From assembly GCA_033063855.1 (NCBI GenBank), contig CP093830.1, positions 17,670,854-17,734,853 on the forward strand: 64,000 nucleotides of DNA. The letters run 5' to 3'. The notes beneath the pieces were generated by a model that did no database searches, was not told the origin of the DNA, and was given only the letters and a program-made list of their open reading frames with translations. Position numbers and translations under genes: made by a program. The DNA comes from Smittia aterrima. Taxonomy: Eukaryota; Arthropoda; Insecta; Diptera; Chironomidae. Below are positions 37,101 to 48,948 of the stretch, piece by piece (position 1 is the first letter of the stretch; every line of letters begins with the position of its first letter).

Positions 37101-40100
37101 GAAGGCAATTGGTGAGAAATTTAATTGATTTTCATTCGAAAGATTTTGATTAAAATTATCCTCAGATCCAATCGATGGTTGCATGATTCCTGGCTCAGCT
37201 TGTGTTCTCCGCTTCCTCTCAATCAACGATCTCGTTCGACACATTCTTGCAAATGTTGAGATTGGCGACACTTCAGCTTACAACATTAGTCGAGTTGAAG
37301 CAACTGCAAGATCTTCAGAGTTTCCTTGTCTTTACAATTACAAGAAGCTTGGTCATGAGCCTTACGCAGCGATTCTTTATGCTTTCAATGATGTCCATGA
37401 AGACTCTGAGCAATTCCGATCAATGTTACCTCAAAAGACGATTTGTAATTTAGTTGCTTGTTTGAGTTTTGCAAAGATTCTCAATCCGCGTCAATGGCAA
37501 TGCCAGGATATCAATGAAATTATGAAGATGGGCTACAAACTCTTGTGCAATAATCTAGTTCAAGGCGACGAAGAAGAAATGTTTAATCATTTTGAGAAAA
37601 TCGAAGTCAGTTCAGTGAAAATGTCGCTCAAGCTCGAAGGCGAAGAACAAGGAACGTTCACTGGTCGGACTGGGATTCTTCCAACTGCAACAACTTCCTT
37701 CGAGACAGTTGAGGATCAAGTGAAGATCTCAGAGCTCGAAATGAAAGCTTCGAGGCCTTCAATTAATTTCTCAGAAGGCAAACAGTCAAACGTCTCATCA
37801 GCTTTCACTGGATACGACGAGAAATACGATTCACTTAAGACAATTTTAAATAATTTCCAAGACGAGAAGGAAATTTGGATGATTCTCCAATCAAAGATTT
37901 TCGACATCGCAATCTTTAAACTCGATCGATTCTATTTCGTTTTCGATCCAAAAGCTGCTGATCACTCAGGATTCTTAGTGCAACAAAGACTCGAAGACTT
38001 TCTTCGACGAACATTGATGAAGGAGCGAGAAAGACTTATCGACGCTTTGAGTGAAACGAAGGTGAAACGTTTATCGCTTCAAGAAGAATTGCAAGAGTTT
38101 GTCTTTGGCAGACCAGTCGTCTTCATTCCTCCTCTCAAGAGACCGTCCCTTCCAATTGTTTCATCGAAGCTTGAAAGTGATTTATCTCCGATAATGATCA
38201 GCGAAACTGGAAGTGCTTACGTTGCTTGGTTCTCGTCGATTGAACTTCTTCACAATCACATCATGAGGAAGATACCAAGTCGATTTACAAACGAAGTTTT
38301 CACTTTGAGATTGTTCACGATAAACAAAATACAAATGAGTGAAGAGATTGTGGCGCCGTGGAATAATTTTGAATCCGTCTCTGTCGATCATTTTATTCTT
38401 CGCGGAAGTTTGTCTCAGAACGACACGCTTTTCCCTAACACAAATCGGAACAATCAAGATATCCCAAATGCAGTCATCGCTTTGACTTTCTCACAACTTT
38501 GTAGTCCAACTGATTGGGCTTCAACTGTAATCGACATAATTCTGAAGTTAGGCGATCGATTGTTCAAGAAATCACTCTCAAGATTGTTAAAGATTTCGTC
38601 ACTCCCGAGCAATCTTCGATTGCGATTAGAACAACTCGATCTTCCCGTTTTTCTTCGACCTTACGTGATCTCTATCAACGACGAGTTGATTAAGAAAGAA
38701 TCGATGGTGAAAGCAAACGACGCTGAGCCTTTGGAAGCGATGAAGAAAAGTATTTCCGATTTCTTTGAATCATCTGAGTCAAGCGGAATTTTAGCTGCGA
38801 AGGATTATCACGTCGCAATCTGGAGAGACGAGGAAGATGCTTTCATGATGTTCGATCCTCACGATGTCGGTCCAAATGGAATCAGAAAGTCAACAGGATT
38901 TGCTTGTCTCCAACGTTTCACAAATCTCAAGAAACTTGTTGAAGTCTTCCATCGAAACGTTAAGGAACTTGATGGAGCCAACGAATATCAACTGACGAGA
39001 GTTTCTGTGGTCAAAAATCATTTCCAGGAGACCAATGAAGACGGTGACCATCGAAGACTTGATAAAGAAGTTGACAACTTGTCTGCTTACTCTGATTACA
39101 ATTTGTTCACATCAGTTGGTGACGTTCGATCGATTCGAGCACTGGAGGCGAACACAATTGAGTGGACTAAGGAAAATATTCCGATGGGAATTTGTTATGC
39201 AATCGCAACACTTTGTGTCAGTCTCTCACTTGATCCAGAGTTCTTCACACGAGATATCATTGATAAAATGATTATTTTTGGAAACGAGCTGATCAGTCAA
39301 TGCGACGGAATTTGTTACAACGAATTCGATCTTTGCAAGCAACAACTTTGCCCAGACGAAATCAACTGGAACTTTGAGCTTAACAACGTTCACGTTAATG
39401 TTCAAATGGATATTTTCCAACGCGGCATCGTCTCGATTCATCCTTGTCCAGCTCCAAAGTTGATGCACGCAATCGAAGAGTTCTTCAATTTCTATTCAAG
39501 TGGAGTTCTTATCACTCAAAGCTTTGTCGTAGCGATTTGGAAGGAATCGTCTGAGTTTTTCATCTTTTACTCGAGTCCAATCGATGAAGTTGGCAAAATG
39601 TTTAACGAAGAAAAAGTTAAAATAGGAGAAAAGACTCAGAAAGCAAATTTCCCAGGCATCGTCGTGTTCAAAACAATTAACGAACTTTACGAAAGCATCA
39701 TCGGAAATCTTGATCGATCTTCATACTGCAAACCATTTGAATTGAGAGTTTGCACAATCGAGACAACAGATTTCTGTGAGAACGAAGTGAATTCAAGTTG
39801 TGAATGCAGTCAAGGAATCAAGAAACTTCTGAATGAAGAGTTTGTGCTGCCAGCCGTCGAAGCAATTGTCAAAAATGATCCAGAAGAAGAAGTCGAAGTG
39901 AAATGTAAAGCTGAGCTCACCGAAGAACAAAAGGAAATCATTCGAGCGAAAAGAGGAAATTCTATTGGTTTTATTCCATTTGGCGACGGCGAAATAATCT
40001 GCGGTCAACTTTCGAGGGAATCTAAACAGTTTAACGAATACACAAGAACTTGTCACGTAAGTTTAAGATTCTTCAATTGTTCTTAGCACTTTGAACGAAG

Positions 40101-40892
40101 AGTTTAATTCCAGGCTGGAGCAATTTGTGTCCTTTCCGTTGCGATGAGTAGTTTAAGAGATTTGAATTGCTGGTCTGGCAACATAATCGATCGAGTCATC
40201 AAGAGTGGCAACAGTTTATACATCGAATCTTCAGTCGGTAAGAAATTCCATAAAACTCTCGAATCGATCGAGAAAATAATTTTCGTTAATTTCAAATAGC
40301 GAACGATACAAAGGAAGTTACATTGTCGATGCTTATAACTTCACTTCATCTCGAAGGCGCTGAGATTGTCTTGAAAGTTTTGCCTTTTCAAGAGATCGCA
40401 CGCGATGAATGGAATCACGAGTCGCTGTTGTTCACATTGTGCCACTTGTTCTCGTGCTACTCGAGTGGATATCTCGGCCGAGGTTTTGAGTGTTGGTCGA
40501 TCTTTAAACGTGAGAAGGCTTTCTACCTTTTCGATCCGCTGGGATTGGAAGTGAGCGAGAAGAAGATTTGTCGTCGTCGAGCGGTTTTATATAAATTCAA
40601 AAAGATTGAATTGTTGATTGAGCAATTGTTTAGCTGCGTGAATGATTCGATCAACGATGAGATTGAAGAGACTTTCAAGATCGGCGCAATCATCAGCTGT
40701 CCATTGTTGCCATCTCCAGAAGCAAGGAAATCCGTTCAACGCAAGTCGAAGACACTCAAGAAGAAGAAGAAATGTGGAGGGCCTGTCACAACATTCAAGC
40801 CGCTCAGGGTGATCGCTGATGCCGCTCCGATCTGTGAAGAATTATGCAAAACCGACAACTTAATTGTAACTGATGAGTCTTGCGCGTATTAA
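34134..40892 (+). CDS. Large multi-repeat pseudoprotease-like protein (C76/OTU-like repeats)
   Basis: Six exons: 34134-34774, 34834-35032, 35092-37111, 37166-40056, 40114-40237 and 40300-40892. All introns are GT-AG, 54-62 bases, and phases join without a break to 2155 residues. There is no signal peptide, so it is probably intracellular. Residues 1-240 are basic and proline-rich (PPPPKPKP). Seven repeats follow, at about 256-455, 515-765, 780-985, 1010-1330, 1355-1560, 1600-1805 and 1893-2080. Each has a hydrophobic helix after a Gln/Gly (for example GKQSAFIAVVAL), a W..DDLDEIISYGD-like helix, then (A/V)IW....FYLFD.H....G and a hydrophobic (L)..RF..I..L helix. This order resembles herpesvirus-type C76 and OTU-like cysteine proteases. 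The Cys expected after Gln is replaced in all seven, and the Asp-x-His pair survives only in repeats 3 and 5 (FDSHD, FDPHD). A scaffold or ubiquitin-binding role is a guess. Confidence 0.85.
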
Positions 40893-43800
40893 TTTATAAA
40901 TTAAAATATTTCTCTTTCGCAAACAAAGGAAATTCCTTTTAATCGCGTTAATGATTTTTCCTTCACTCACTACGAGCCATTGTGTAATTATTTTTAATTG
41001 CGACGGTTTTCCGGAGATTTGTCGCTTTTGATAAATTTGTCTTAATTATTTTATTGTTTTCGAAAAAACTTTTTCATGAATAATTGGATCGCTTCGCGCG
41101 CTTCTTCCCTCCTCGAATGAAAATAGAAAATTTTCGCTTATCGCGAAAAGAAAAATCTCTCGCGAAGATTCGGGGCGACGAAGGGGAAACATGAGCAGCT
41201 TCGAAATAATCTCGACGAGAATTTGTTGTCATCAGACAATGGAGAAGTCTTTTGGAGAATGGAAAATTCTATTTTCTTATCGGCTCCGCAAAATCTCTTG
41301 CGAATACGCAGACTGAGCTTAAAATAACTCGAAATTAACCCAATTCCTCGCTCGCCAACGTCTAATTAAAATCTAATCTCTCAAAATTAATCACGGAATT
41401 GACGTTAGAGAACTGAACGTAAATGCTTCATGAAATAAACTATAAAAGTCGTTGATTCGTGAAAACATCCGACCGAGTCGCCAACCGTAGGAAAGATAAG
41501 TTTAATTGGGCTGGAAATTATAGTTTAAGGAATGTTCCGGCATCAAGATATTTATGCTTTATTATTTTATGTAAATGCCTAGCTCGTTTCCTCAAAACTC
41601 TGCGCAAACAAATAATCGATCGTAAAGTTGGAATGAGCGATGTTTGTTCACGAAAGAACGAAACGCTTTTTGTTTTTATTGGCATCCTCCGAGCCTCGAT
41701 AATGAAGACGTAACTTCAGGTAATTAATAACATTTTTTAATGTTGCTCGTGCAGTAAAATTGCTAATTTAATTACACAGAGAAACATAAAAGCCATAAAA
41801 AGGTTCGCTCGTTGTGTTCTCTTTTTCCTTCGCATTAAACTGCAATGTTGAGGCTCGTCGAACGAAAATGAGGTAACGAACGATTCGACGGGGCGTCTAT
41901 CGCCTTCGGTGTGCGTTTCCCTTCTTTCGCGTTCCTCATTCCCAAGCAACAATAACTTTTAATGACTTAATAATGAAATAATTAGGACGCGTTGAATTTT
42001 CCTAGAAATAATTAAAATTTTTAATAAACCGCGAAATGCAATGAGCAACGAGCGAGCAAGCGAGAAAGGGGAAAAATAATTCAGAACATTTGAATTTTCT
42101 CTTGAATTTTACGCATCTGTTGATGAATGAAACATTTTCGTGAATGACTTCAGCATTTTATGTCGTTTGACAAATGAAATTTAATTTCAGCGAACAACTT
42201 CCATCTCTGTGAATTTGTCATTTCATAAAATTGTTACTAATTAAGCAGAGCAAGCGCGAGCAAGCAAGCAAGTGCGAGCTTCACAGAGAATTAATTCAAT
42301 TTTTCTATTAAGTGCTTAATTTGCAGTGAGAAATGTTTATTGCGAGAATCGAGACACTTCGAAGTATTCAGCACACTTGGTGGTTTTGAAATGAGATTCA
42401 ACTGTAAGTCTAAAGTGAGGAGATAATTCTCAACTTAATAATAGGACAATGATTGACTTACGACTCCAGAGATGAGTTCATCAAACAATCTTTAAATCTT
42501 CTCACCAAACAATTCGTCTTAACAAATTTTGTTTGTTGTCTTTGTTCGTCTCTTAATCTTTTTCGGTTTGATGCGCAGGTATAGATTAAGCTGTCAATAA
42601 TTCATTTTTAATTTGCTTAAAATTGTTTGCCATCTTCTTTCCATTCTTTCGAATGGATTCTTCTGTTCAGAAGGCTGCAGCTTTAATGCGATTTAAAAAT
42701 TATTTTTCGATCAACTTTCGATTCTCAAGAGATTTGCAAACAAAACGAAAAAAAAAAACTTTCTTCTCAAACTGCAATCGAATGTTGTTTGTCAAACTCG
42801 AAAGAGATTCACAATAAATGGATTGTTGGATGCATGCTGGCACAAATTACAATCTAACAACATAATCCGATCAATAACAGAAGAGAAGTGAAAGGAGAAA
42901 CTTAAAATGTCAAGAAAAAGTTTTTCGGGAAACTATTGAAATCGATATTCTTTCGAGTTCGTGTGAAATTTGATGAGGGTGGGCACTCAAGGTCTCGCTT
43001 CCAAGAATCTGTTTTTTGCCGACGACAATCAAGTCAATCAAGATGCAAAGAAGTCACTTTAAGTGCAATTAAATGAGTTTCAATTAAATTTTATTGCAAA
43101 TTTTACGATCGCGCCAACAGCGAAGAAGAGGAAATTGCGTCTGAGCGAGAGAGAGTGACATTAGATCTTTTGCTAATTATCAGAGTGAAAAATGCTTCAG
43201 CAATGGGTCTCGAGTCGACGGCAATTAAAATCTCTCTAATCGCATTAAATTCACATGCTTCGCGGTGTGCAAGTATCGGCTGGCGCAGTAGAAAATGTTG
43301 CGCAATGTGCAAAAGATGGCAAAACACGAAAGTCGAGGTAAAAAAATGCAGTAAAGTATTAACGATTAATTGGATAAATTAAATGAAATATGACGTTTTT
43401 AATGGTCGGCAGTCGTTAATTACAAGCTTGTACACGATGTTGTTGAGTAATGCGACTCAAAGCTTGATGGATTGCAAAAGTGACAATTAACATTTTGATT
43501 TGTAATAAAACACTCACGAGATCATTAGCGAAAATCTCGTATCTCTCTCTATCGCTTAATTGAATTCTCAAGTCGAGACACCAGAGGAAAATCTATGAAT
43601 CTCATTTCTCGAACATGTCTTTTAACCATAAACACATGTTTCTCGGTTTTATGTTTAGCTGCCGAAAAAAAGAAACAAGAAAACTTCCTAAAAATATCTT
43701 TTTGCCGTCGCGCATTCCATTTTCCCCTCATCCCATCAACCAAGTCACTAGAAATGTTAATCATTTCGTTTTAATTGTTGCATCTATTAAGTCATTAATA

Positions 43801-45682
43801 AATGTTCTTCAGAATGTTAAAAACTTTTCACTTGTCGGCGAGAAGAAGAAATTGTTGGCATGCGAGTGAGAGAGAGAAATAGAATGACAACTTTCGAAAC
43901 ATCTTGAGTCTAAGTCGTCGTTGTTGGAAGTGAATTGCTTAGTGAATGGCATAGAGAGAGGAGAAAAAAGATCACAGCGAGAAAGATTTATTGCAATCAA
44001 TTTGAGAAATATGTTGGAGCGTTATAGCTCTTTAGTTAAAATGTCTTTAATGACACTCTGATACCAAAACATTCCCGGCATTTAAAACATCCTCAAGTGT
44101 CGAGGAATTCAAGGAAATGAGTTTGTTAAATGCACTCAACACATTCGAGTGTTTAATAATAAATATTCACGAGTGCATCTCTGAAGTTATAAATTTTATT
44201 ATTCTCCTCTCAAAGTGAAAATTCTAAGTGTCAAGAAATCGACTAAGATTCATCATGAAAATGTCACACAGGCCACGACGACATCATTAAGCATTCATAA
44301 TTTTAGCATGTCGCTGTTAATTACGATAAACGTTTAAACATCTCTTTTGAACTTCATAAAAGAGCGCTTTGTAAATCTGTTTAATTCTTAACGACGTCAG
44401 TACAACGTAGCGGAGGTCTTTTGCCGTAAAATAATTTCTTTTTCAGTTTCCCTTCGCTTCAAAATAACTTTTTCAAAATGGTTCAAGTCTTTTCAATTCA
44501 GGCGCAAAGAAACATTAATATCAACTTCCTACATTTCACGACCTTATTAGCTTCAATCAGAAAGTCTCCCTTTTTCCAAAACACATTTGCTTGATTTCAA
44601 TTATGTCTCGACTTTCTCGCTCTATCTCCTTCTCCACTTTCATGTCAAACAAAACAAACTCTATTTTAATTGACTGGAAATAAATTGTTGTTGTGTTAGT
44701 TTAATTGAATTTAATAGACGATAAAATAGTTACCCTAGAGCATCACTCACACTCATTCTTTTATTTATTATTTATTGCTCCATATTGAGGGTAGAAAAGT
44801 GTTTATTTAAACGGAATTGGATTCTCTTCGCTATCATACATTCGTTCCCTTGTTCATTCGTTCGCTGTCTGATTGTAATTGTGCGGGTGTCAACTTTATC
44901 GCTTGTTTAACTTTGACTCGGAGAGGGAGACGAGAAATGTAATTATTTTTGAATAAATATCTTTAAACGTGAATCTGAGCTTTATCTGCTTATTGCACAG
45001 AATCATTTAAATATCAGTCGTCTCCCATAAATAATTAAAACTTTATTGAGCTGAACCAACAACAGCCGCTGCTTGCAATTGTAAAAATATTTCAATTAAT
45101 TGATGTTGATACTAGTTTAGCTTTATCCATTCGGATAAATTATTCATTTCAATTTATTTTCAATCATTCATCGTTTAATAGCAACAAGCAAAAATATTTT
45201 TTAATAATAATCCTCCATTCATTTGTCAATTGGGGCATTTATGTTCGATTTGCATTCGGAATTCAATGGGAGACATAACAAAAAGTTGCGAGTATGAGTC
45301 GTCGCTCGAGCGGAATCGATAAATGATGAAACAATTGAAAGGTTAAAGAATTCGTGAGACAACTTAATAGCAATTGCAATGGCAAATTGAGAGTTCTTTA
45401 TTTATAGAAAGCACAAAGCGCGGCTCTTTGAATAACAAAAATAGAAAAGCTTGTTCACTTCAATTCTAATTTATTCACATGCCAACCAATCACTTTGGCT
45501 CAATTGAACTTTTTAATTGCGAACACTTCTCGATTCTCTAATCATCAACAATTTGAAGAATGTCGATAACTTTAATGAAAGCTTAGAATGTGTTTGATCA
45601 CTAATCCCTCGACTCTCTTTTTCTCACACTTCACTTGTAAGCAATTAAGAGACTCAACAGTCTCGGCGTCTAATTGCAATTT
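40893..45682. other. Non-coding interval downstream of the pseudoprotease gene
   Basis: About 4.8 kb of AT-rich DNA. The open frames (60-84 codons) overlap on both strands and show no domains. No repeats or RNA genes were recognised. Confidence 0.45.
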
Positions 45683-45900
45683 TACCAACTTGCTTCAGCA
45701 AAACCGAAAGGTTACCGCAGTCACTTTGAAGACAATTGTCGTGAATTTATGTCACAAATTAACCGAACATGAACATGCCAGCGCAGAAACTTTATTTTCT
45801 TGCTGCAGACTGCAACATAAACGCGAAAATATTTCTACAATGTACATAATTAAAACATGTTTACCTTCAGCTTATGCAAATTACAGCAAAGAAACAGAGA
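45683..45900. repeat. Dispersed repeat B, uninterrupted copy
   Basis: About 200 bases that recur at 49291-49327 joined to 50983-51166. Identity is high over the stretch that includes CTTTGAAGACAATTGTCGTG and the later AAACATGTTTACCTTCAGC. The copy at 49.3-51.2 kb is split by the Tc1-type foldback element, and this copy shows the pre-insertion arrangement. The 121-codon frame over it (45588-45953) is partly shared by the other copy, but no domain is recognised. Confidence 0.7.
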
Positions 45901-46514
45901 GGAAAGGATATTTAAGATTTCATCACAATTCTGGTGAATGTTACCTATTTTAGTTTCAAGTATCTTCAATTTCAAAATTGTCGCATTTTTAGAGAAAATA
46001 TTTATTTCTTAATAGATCTAACCCTTGCAATTATTGTTCCGATATCTTATTAGTTTTTATACTCATTTAACTAACCATAGACCAAGAAAACTTTGCCAAC
46101 AGTACTTAACGAACTCAGCTTTAGTTTGCAAAAGGTAAGAATAAACTTACATATTTTACATATCTAGGTGGAATCAGCTCGTTGAAATGAACTACAACAT
46201 CTTTAAGATTCATTAATCAAACAATTAATTGAACCTCACAGGTACAAGTCGACAGCTACCGTATACCTTCAGCATGAGAGAAGTACGATGCAAAGCATCT
46301 TTGCCATAAAAAAAGGCTGTGGTAATGCGGAAAGGCTTACAAAGTCGTACCTGTTGTGACGTCATGTCGGAATGATTTCACATTGATGATGTTACTGCTC
46401 GACAAAAATGAGCAAACCCTTAAAGCTTTGTTTGCTGAAGACCTATATTTCGTAACACTTCGAAAATCCAAGGTGCTGCAGTATAGATTTCCAACGATCA
46501 TCTCATATCTGAGG
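45901..46514. other. Unassigned DNA inside the mobile-element island
   Basis: About 600 bases between dispersed repeat B and direct repeat A. Slightly richer in GC from 46190 on. I recognise no open frame or terminal repeat here; it may belong to an older element. Confidence 0.4.
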
Positions 46515-46810
46515 ATTTCGCCGGAGTCTCCATGCCAAAACCTCACAGTTGTAAAGAATATTGGTTATTTTTTTGGATGGGAAAGTAAATATATTATATA
46601 TTTAATATATTTTTAATATATGTATTATATATTTAATATATTTTTAATATATGTATTATATATTTATTATAACATATTTATATATTATTTCATAGATAAT
46701 ATATGCCTAGATGTGCCAAGCGTGTTAGCAAAGGCTATTTTGATGGTCTCTTCCCCTCATACGTTTTGTTTAAGGCCAATGCTCCTCAGTCATTTGAAGT
46801 AGAATAAAAA
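46515..46810. repeat. Direct repeat A, left copy
   Basis: Begins ATTTCGCCGGAGTCTCC and ends AAGTAGAATAAAAA. Its partner is 48494-48761 in the same orientation. An AT-only microsatellite at 46571-46690 is longer here than in the partner, explaining the length difference. The outer ends are not TG...CA, so these are not typical LTRs. The left copy overlaps the last codons of the gag-like frame. Confidence 0.75.
46571..46690. repeat. AT-rich microsatellite (TATTATATATTTAATA units)
   Basis: Tandem imperfect units of about 30 bases made almost only of A and T, inside direct repeat A. A shorter version lies at 48563-48640. Confidence 0.7.
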
Positions 46811-47347
46811 ATATGTGATCATATTCCTCGATTAATTTTTGTTTTATCGAGTGAATGGTGAAACGATCCTCACTCCATGCTTCCATTGCAGTCACAACGT
46901 TCTCGTAATCTTCATTGACACTTGAGAGAATTATTCCAATTTGCACGCTTCCTTCTAACGAGTAATTCATCTCAGCAAGATTGTCGATGAGTCCATGAAT
47001 TTTTCCAAGGTGTTCTTTGATATTTCCTCCTTTTTCCAGTTCAGAGCAAAACAATTGTTTTAGAATTCTGATTCGAGCTCCCATCGTCGGTAGCTGGTGA
47101 TGAGCTTTCAAAGCTTCCCAAGCTTCACTGCCAGTTGCGAATCGTCGAATGTGGATCACTTGCTCGTCGTCGATGTTTAATCCTATCAGTCCGAGAGCTT
47201 TCTTTTGCTTTTGTTCCCACTCAAAGTAAGCTGGGTTTCTTGCTTGATTTTCATCTTGTTGCAAAATGTTTTCAGCTGCCTTCACTTCCGTAATCACGTC
47301 CCATGCTTCTTCATTTTGCAAATGGAACAAATGCTTAACTGAAACCA
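46770..47347 (-). pseudogene. Copia-type gag fragment (UBN2-like)
   Basis: The frame reads as the middle of a Ty1/copia retrotransposon Gag: NEEAWDVITEVK, FATGSEAWEALKAHH, a LFCSELEKGGNIKEHLGKIHGLIDNL stretch and SIKQKLIEEY. The frame has no ATG at its upstream end; it opens just after a possible splice acceptor (TTTTTGGTTTCAG). The usual N-terminus and all protease, integrase and reverse transcriptase domains are missing. Its last 15 codons come from direct repeat A, so the gag coding sequence was cut and joined to that repeat. It is a dead remnant or a captured gag domain. Confidence 0.75.
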
Positions 47348-48016
47348 AAAACGATCGAAGTAAACCGTCGCGGTGAGATTTGCCGAATGAAAAGGTGATC
47401 GTAACAGAAATCCATCCCGCGAACGTTGCACTCTAGGCATGAGATCAGAGTAGTCAACATTTCTTTTGTGACATCAAGTAACTCCAGATCGACTCTCGAA
47501 TCCGCTCTGTCCTTTAGTATCTCTTTCATCATCATCCGCATTGCCCCAGCTCGATCGACAATGGAAGCTCGCAGTCTGTCATAGATAACCGGCTGAACTC
47601 GTTCCTTCGCTCCTTTCATGGCTAATGAGACCAACTGCTTCATCGGTGCTGATTCAAACGACTCAAATTACCGACCCTCAATCGCGATATCAACGAGGAG
47701 ATCAATGACGTTCTTTATTTTTACCATAAAACCTTCAAAAGTCTTCTGCTTTGGATCTTTCTCCTCGAAGACACTAACGAGAGCCGGATGCGTGCATCGG
47801 ATGTGTCTTTTCTTTGCATCGCTCGTGTCCTGGTAGAAAAGCATAAAAATCAACCTTGTCTACTGTCCGTCCAGATCAGATAAATCAAACACTTACTTTT
47901 ACTTCTTTACCACAGTCAGAAGCAAAGCATTTAGCTCGACCTGTTTTGGTCTCAAAGAGACTATGCACTGGTGCTGGAGCTGTAAGCTTTCGTTTTATTC
48001 CACTTGATCGATTCAT
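47335..48016 (-). pseudogene. BED-type zinc finger gene, one in-frame stop
   Basis: Exon 1 is 47897-48016 (40 codons from the ATG at 48016). A 67-base GT-AG intron (47830-47896) joins in phase to exon 2 (47829 downwards). Across the junction the product reads AKCFASDCGKEVK then a KKRHIRCTHP stretch: two Cys, then His residues near a conserved HP, as in BED fingers of hAT transposases and related host proteins. A TAA at 47668-47670 interrupts the frame, which continues in the same phase to 47335 with a helical, charged region (MMKEILKDRADSRVD). No transposase catalytic part is visible. Either a stop-mutated pseudogene or a two-part transcript; the gag-like frame follows directly. Confidence 0.55.
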
Positions 48017-48141
48017 TTTTATTATTTAGCGAAGGGGTGAAAATTGCAAACGATTCGACACAACGAGGGAGTGAAAACAAAATTTTGAATTTTTTCCGAT
48101 CGACCGTTAAATTCCCAACCTGACCCGAACAGATTCCCAAA

Positions 48142-48358
48142 AATCAAGCGCGCGTCGCGCTTCGCGCTTTTCACCGCGCTTTCGCGCCGCGCCCAAAAGC
48201 GTGATTTTTCCGAAGATCAGGTGCGCGCCTTTTCCAGCGCTTTTCGTCGCGCTTCACGCAGCGCCCGAAAGCATATGAATTTCAAAAAATCAGACGCGAT
48301 CTTGGCACGCGCCTGCAAAAAGCGCGACGCGCTCTTTACGCGAAAGCGCAAGAGCACG
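48142..48358. repeat. CpG-rich degenerate tandem repeat (~73-base unit)
   Basis: Three diverged units aligned on AATCAAGCGCGCG (48142), GATCAGGTGCGCG (48216) and AATCAGACGCGAT (48287), with GCGC-dense cores such as CGCGCTTTCGCGCCGCGCCC. The GC content contrasts sharply with all surrounding DNA. It lies just upstream of the BED-finger start codon and could be its promoter region or a subterminal repeat array of a transposon. Confidence 0.6.
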
Positions 48359-48493
48359 TGAAACCCCTGATTCTAACACGATTGACTGTTTGCACAAGAC
48401 TGAAACTTTATTTCACTTTCTTCGAGACTTATATACAAATGATTTTAAGTCAAAGATTACTTCAATCATTGTTGTTTGATTTAATGTTCAACA

Positions 48494-48761
48494 ATTTCGC
48501 CGGAGTCTTCGTGCCAAAACCTCACAGTTGTAAGGAATATTGGTTATTTTTTGGATGGGAAAGTAAATATATTATATATTTATTATATTTTTATTATATG
48601 TATTATATATTTATTATAACATATTTATATATTATTTCATAGATAATATATGCCTAGATGTGCCAAAGCGTGTTAGCAAAGGCTATTTTGAGGGTCTCTT
48701 CCCCTCATACGTTTTGTTTAAGGCCAATGCTCCTCAATCATTTGAAGTCGAATAAAAATAG
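48494..48761. repeat. Direct repeat A, right copy
   Basis: Matches 46515-46810 from ATTTCGCCGGAGTCT to GAATAAAAA with few substitutions and a shorter AT microsatellite. Together the copies bracket the BED-finger/gag-like unit. Confidence 0.75.
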
Positions 48762-48813
48762 TTGAATTCCAACAACACGTTCTTGCTTACCAATCGTCGC
48801 TGAAATACCCAAG

Positions 48814-48948
48814 TTAAAAGGCTAACCCAGAACTGGCACCACTTTCTTCAGCCTCAATCACTTCCGCGACCACTTCTTGTTCTTCAACAACCTCCATCAC
48901 TTCCACTTGCTTTCTTTTTCCTTAATAAGTTTTGCGCAATCCCGACAT
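48814..48948 (-). pseudogene. Fragment encoding an acidic Glu/Val-rich peptide
   Basis: From the ATG at 48948 the frame reads MSGLRKTY, a TAA stop, then GKRKQVEVMEVVEEQEVV and an acidic run to a second stop. The amino-acid bias is protein-like, but no family is recognised. It may be a remnant of a transposon-encoded protein. Confidence 0.25.

Noticed and set aside
46515..48761. Direct repeat A as LTRs of a copia element
   Set aside because: Ends are not TG...CA, no primer-binding or polypurine site is evident, and the gag frame runs into the repeat instead of starting beyond it.
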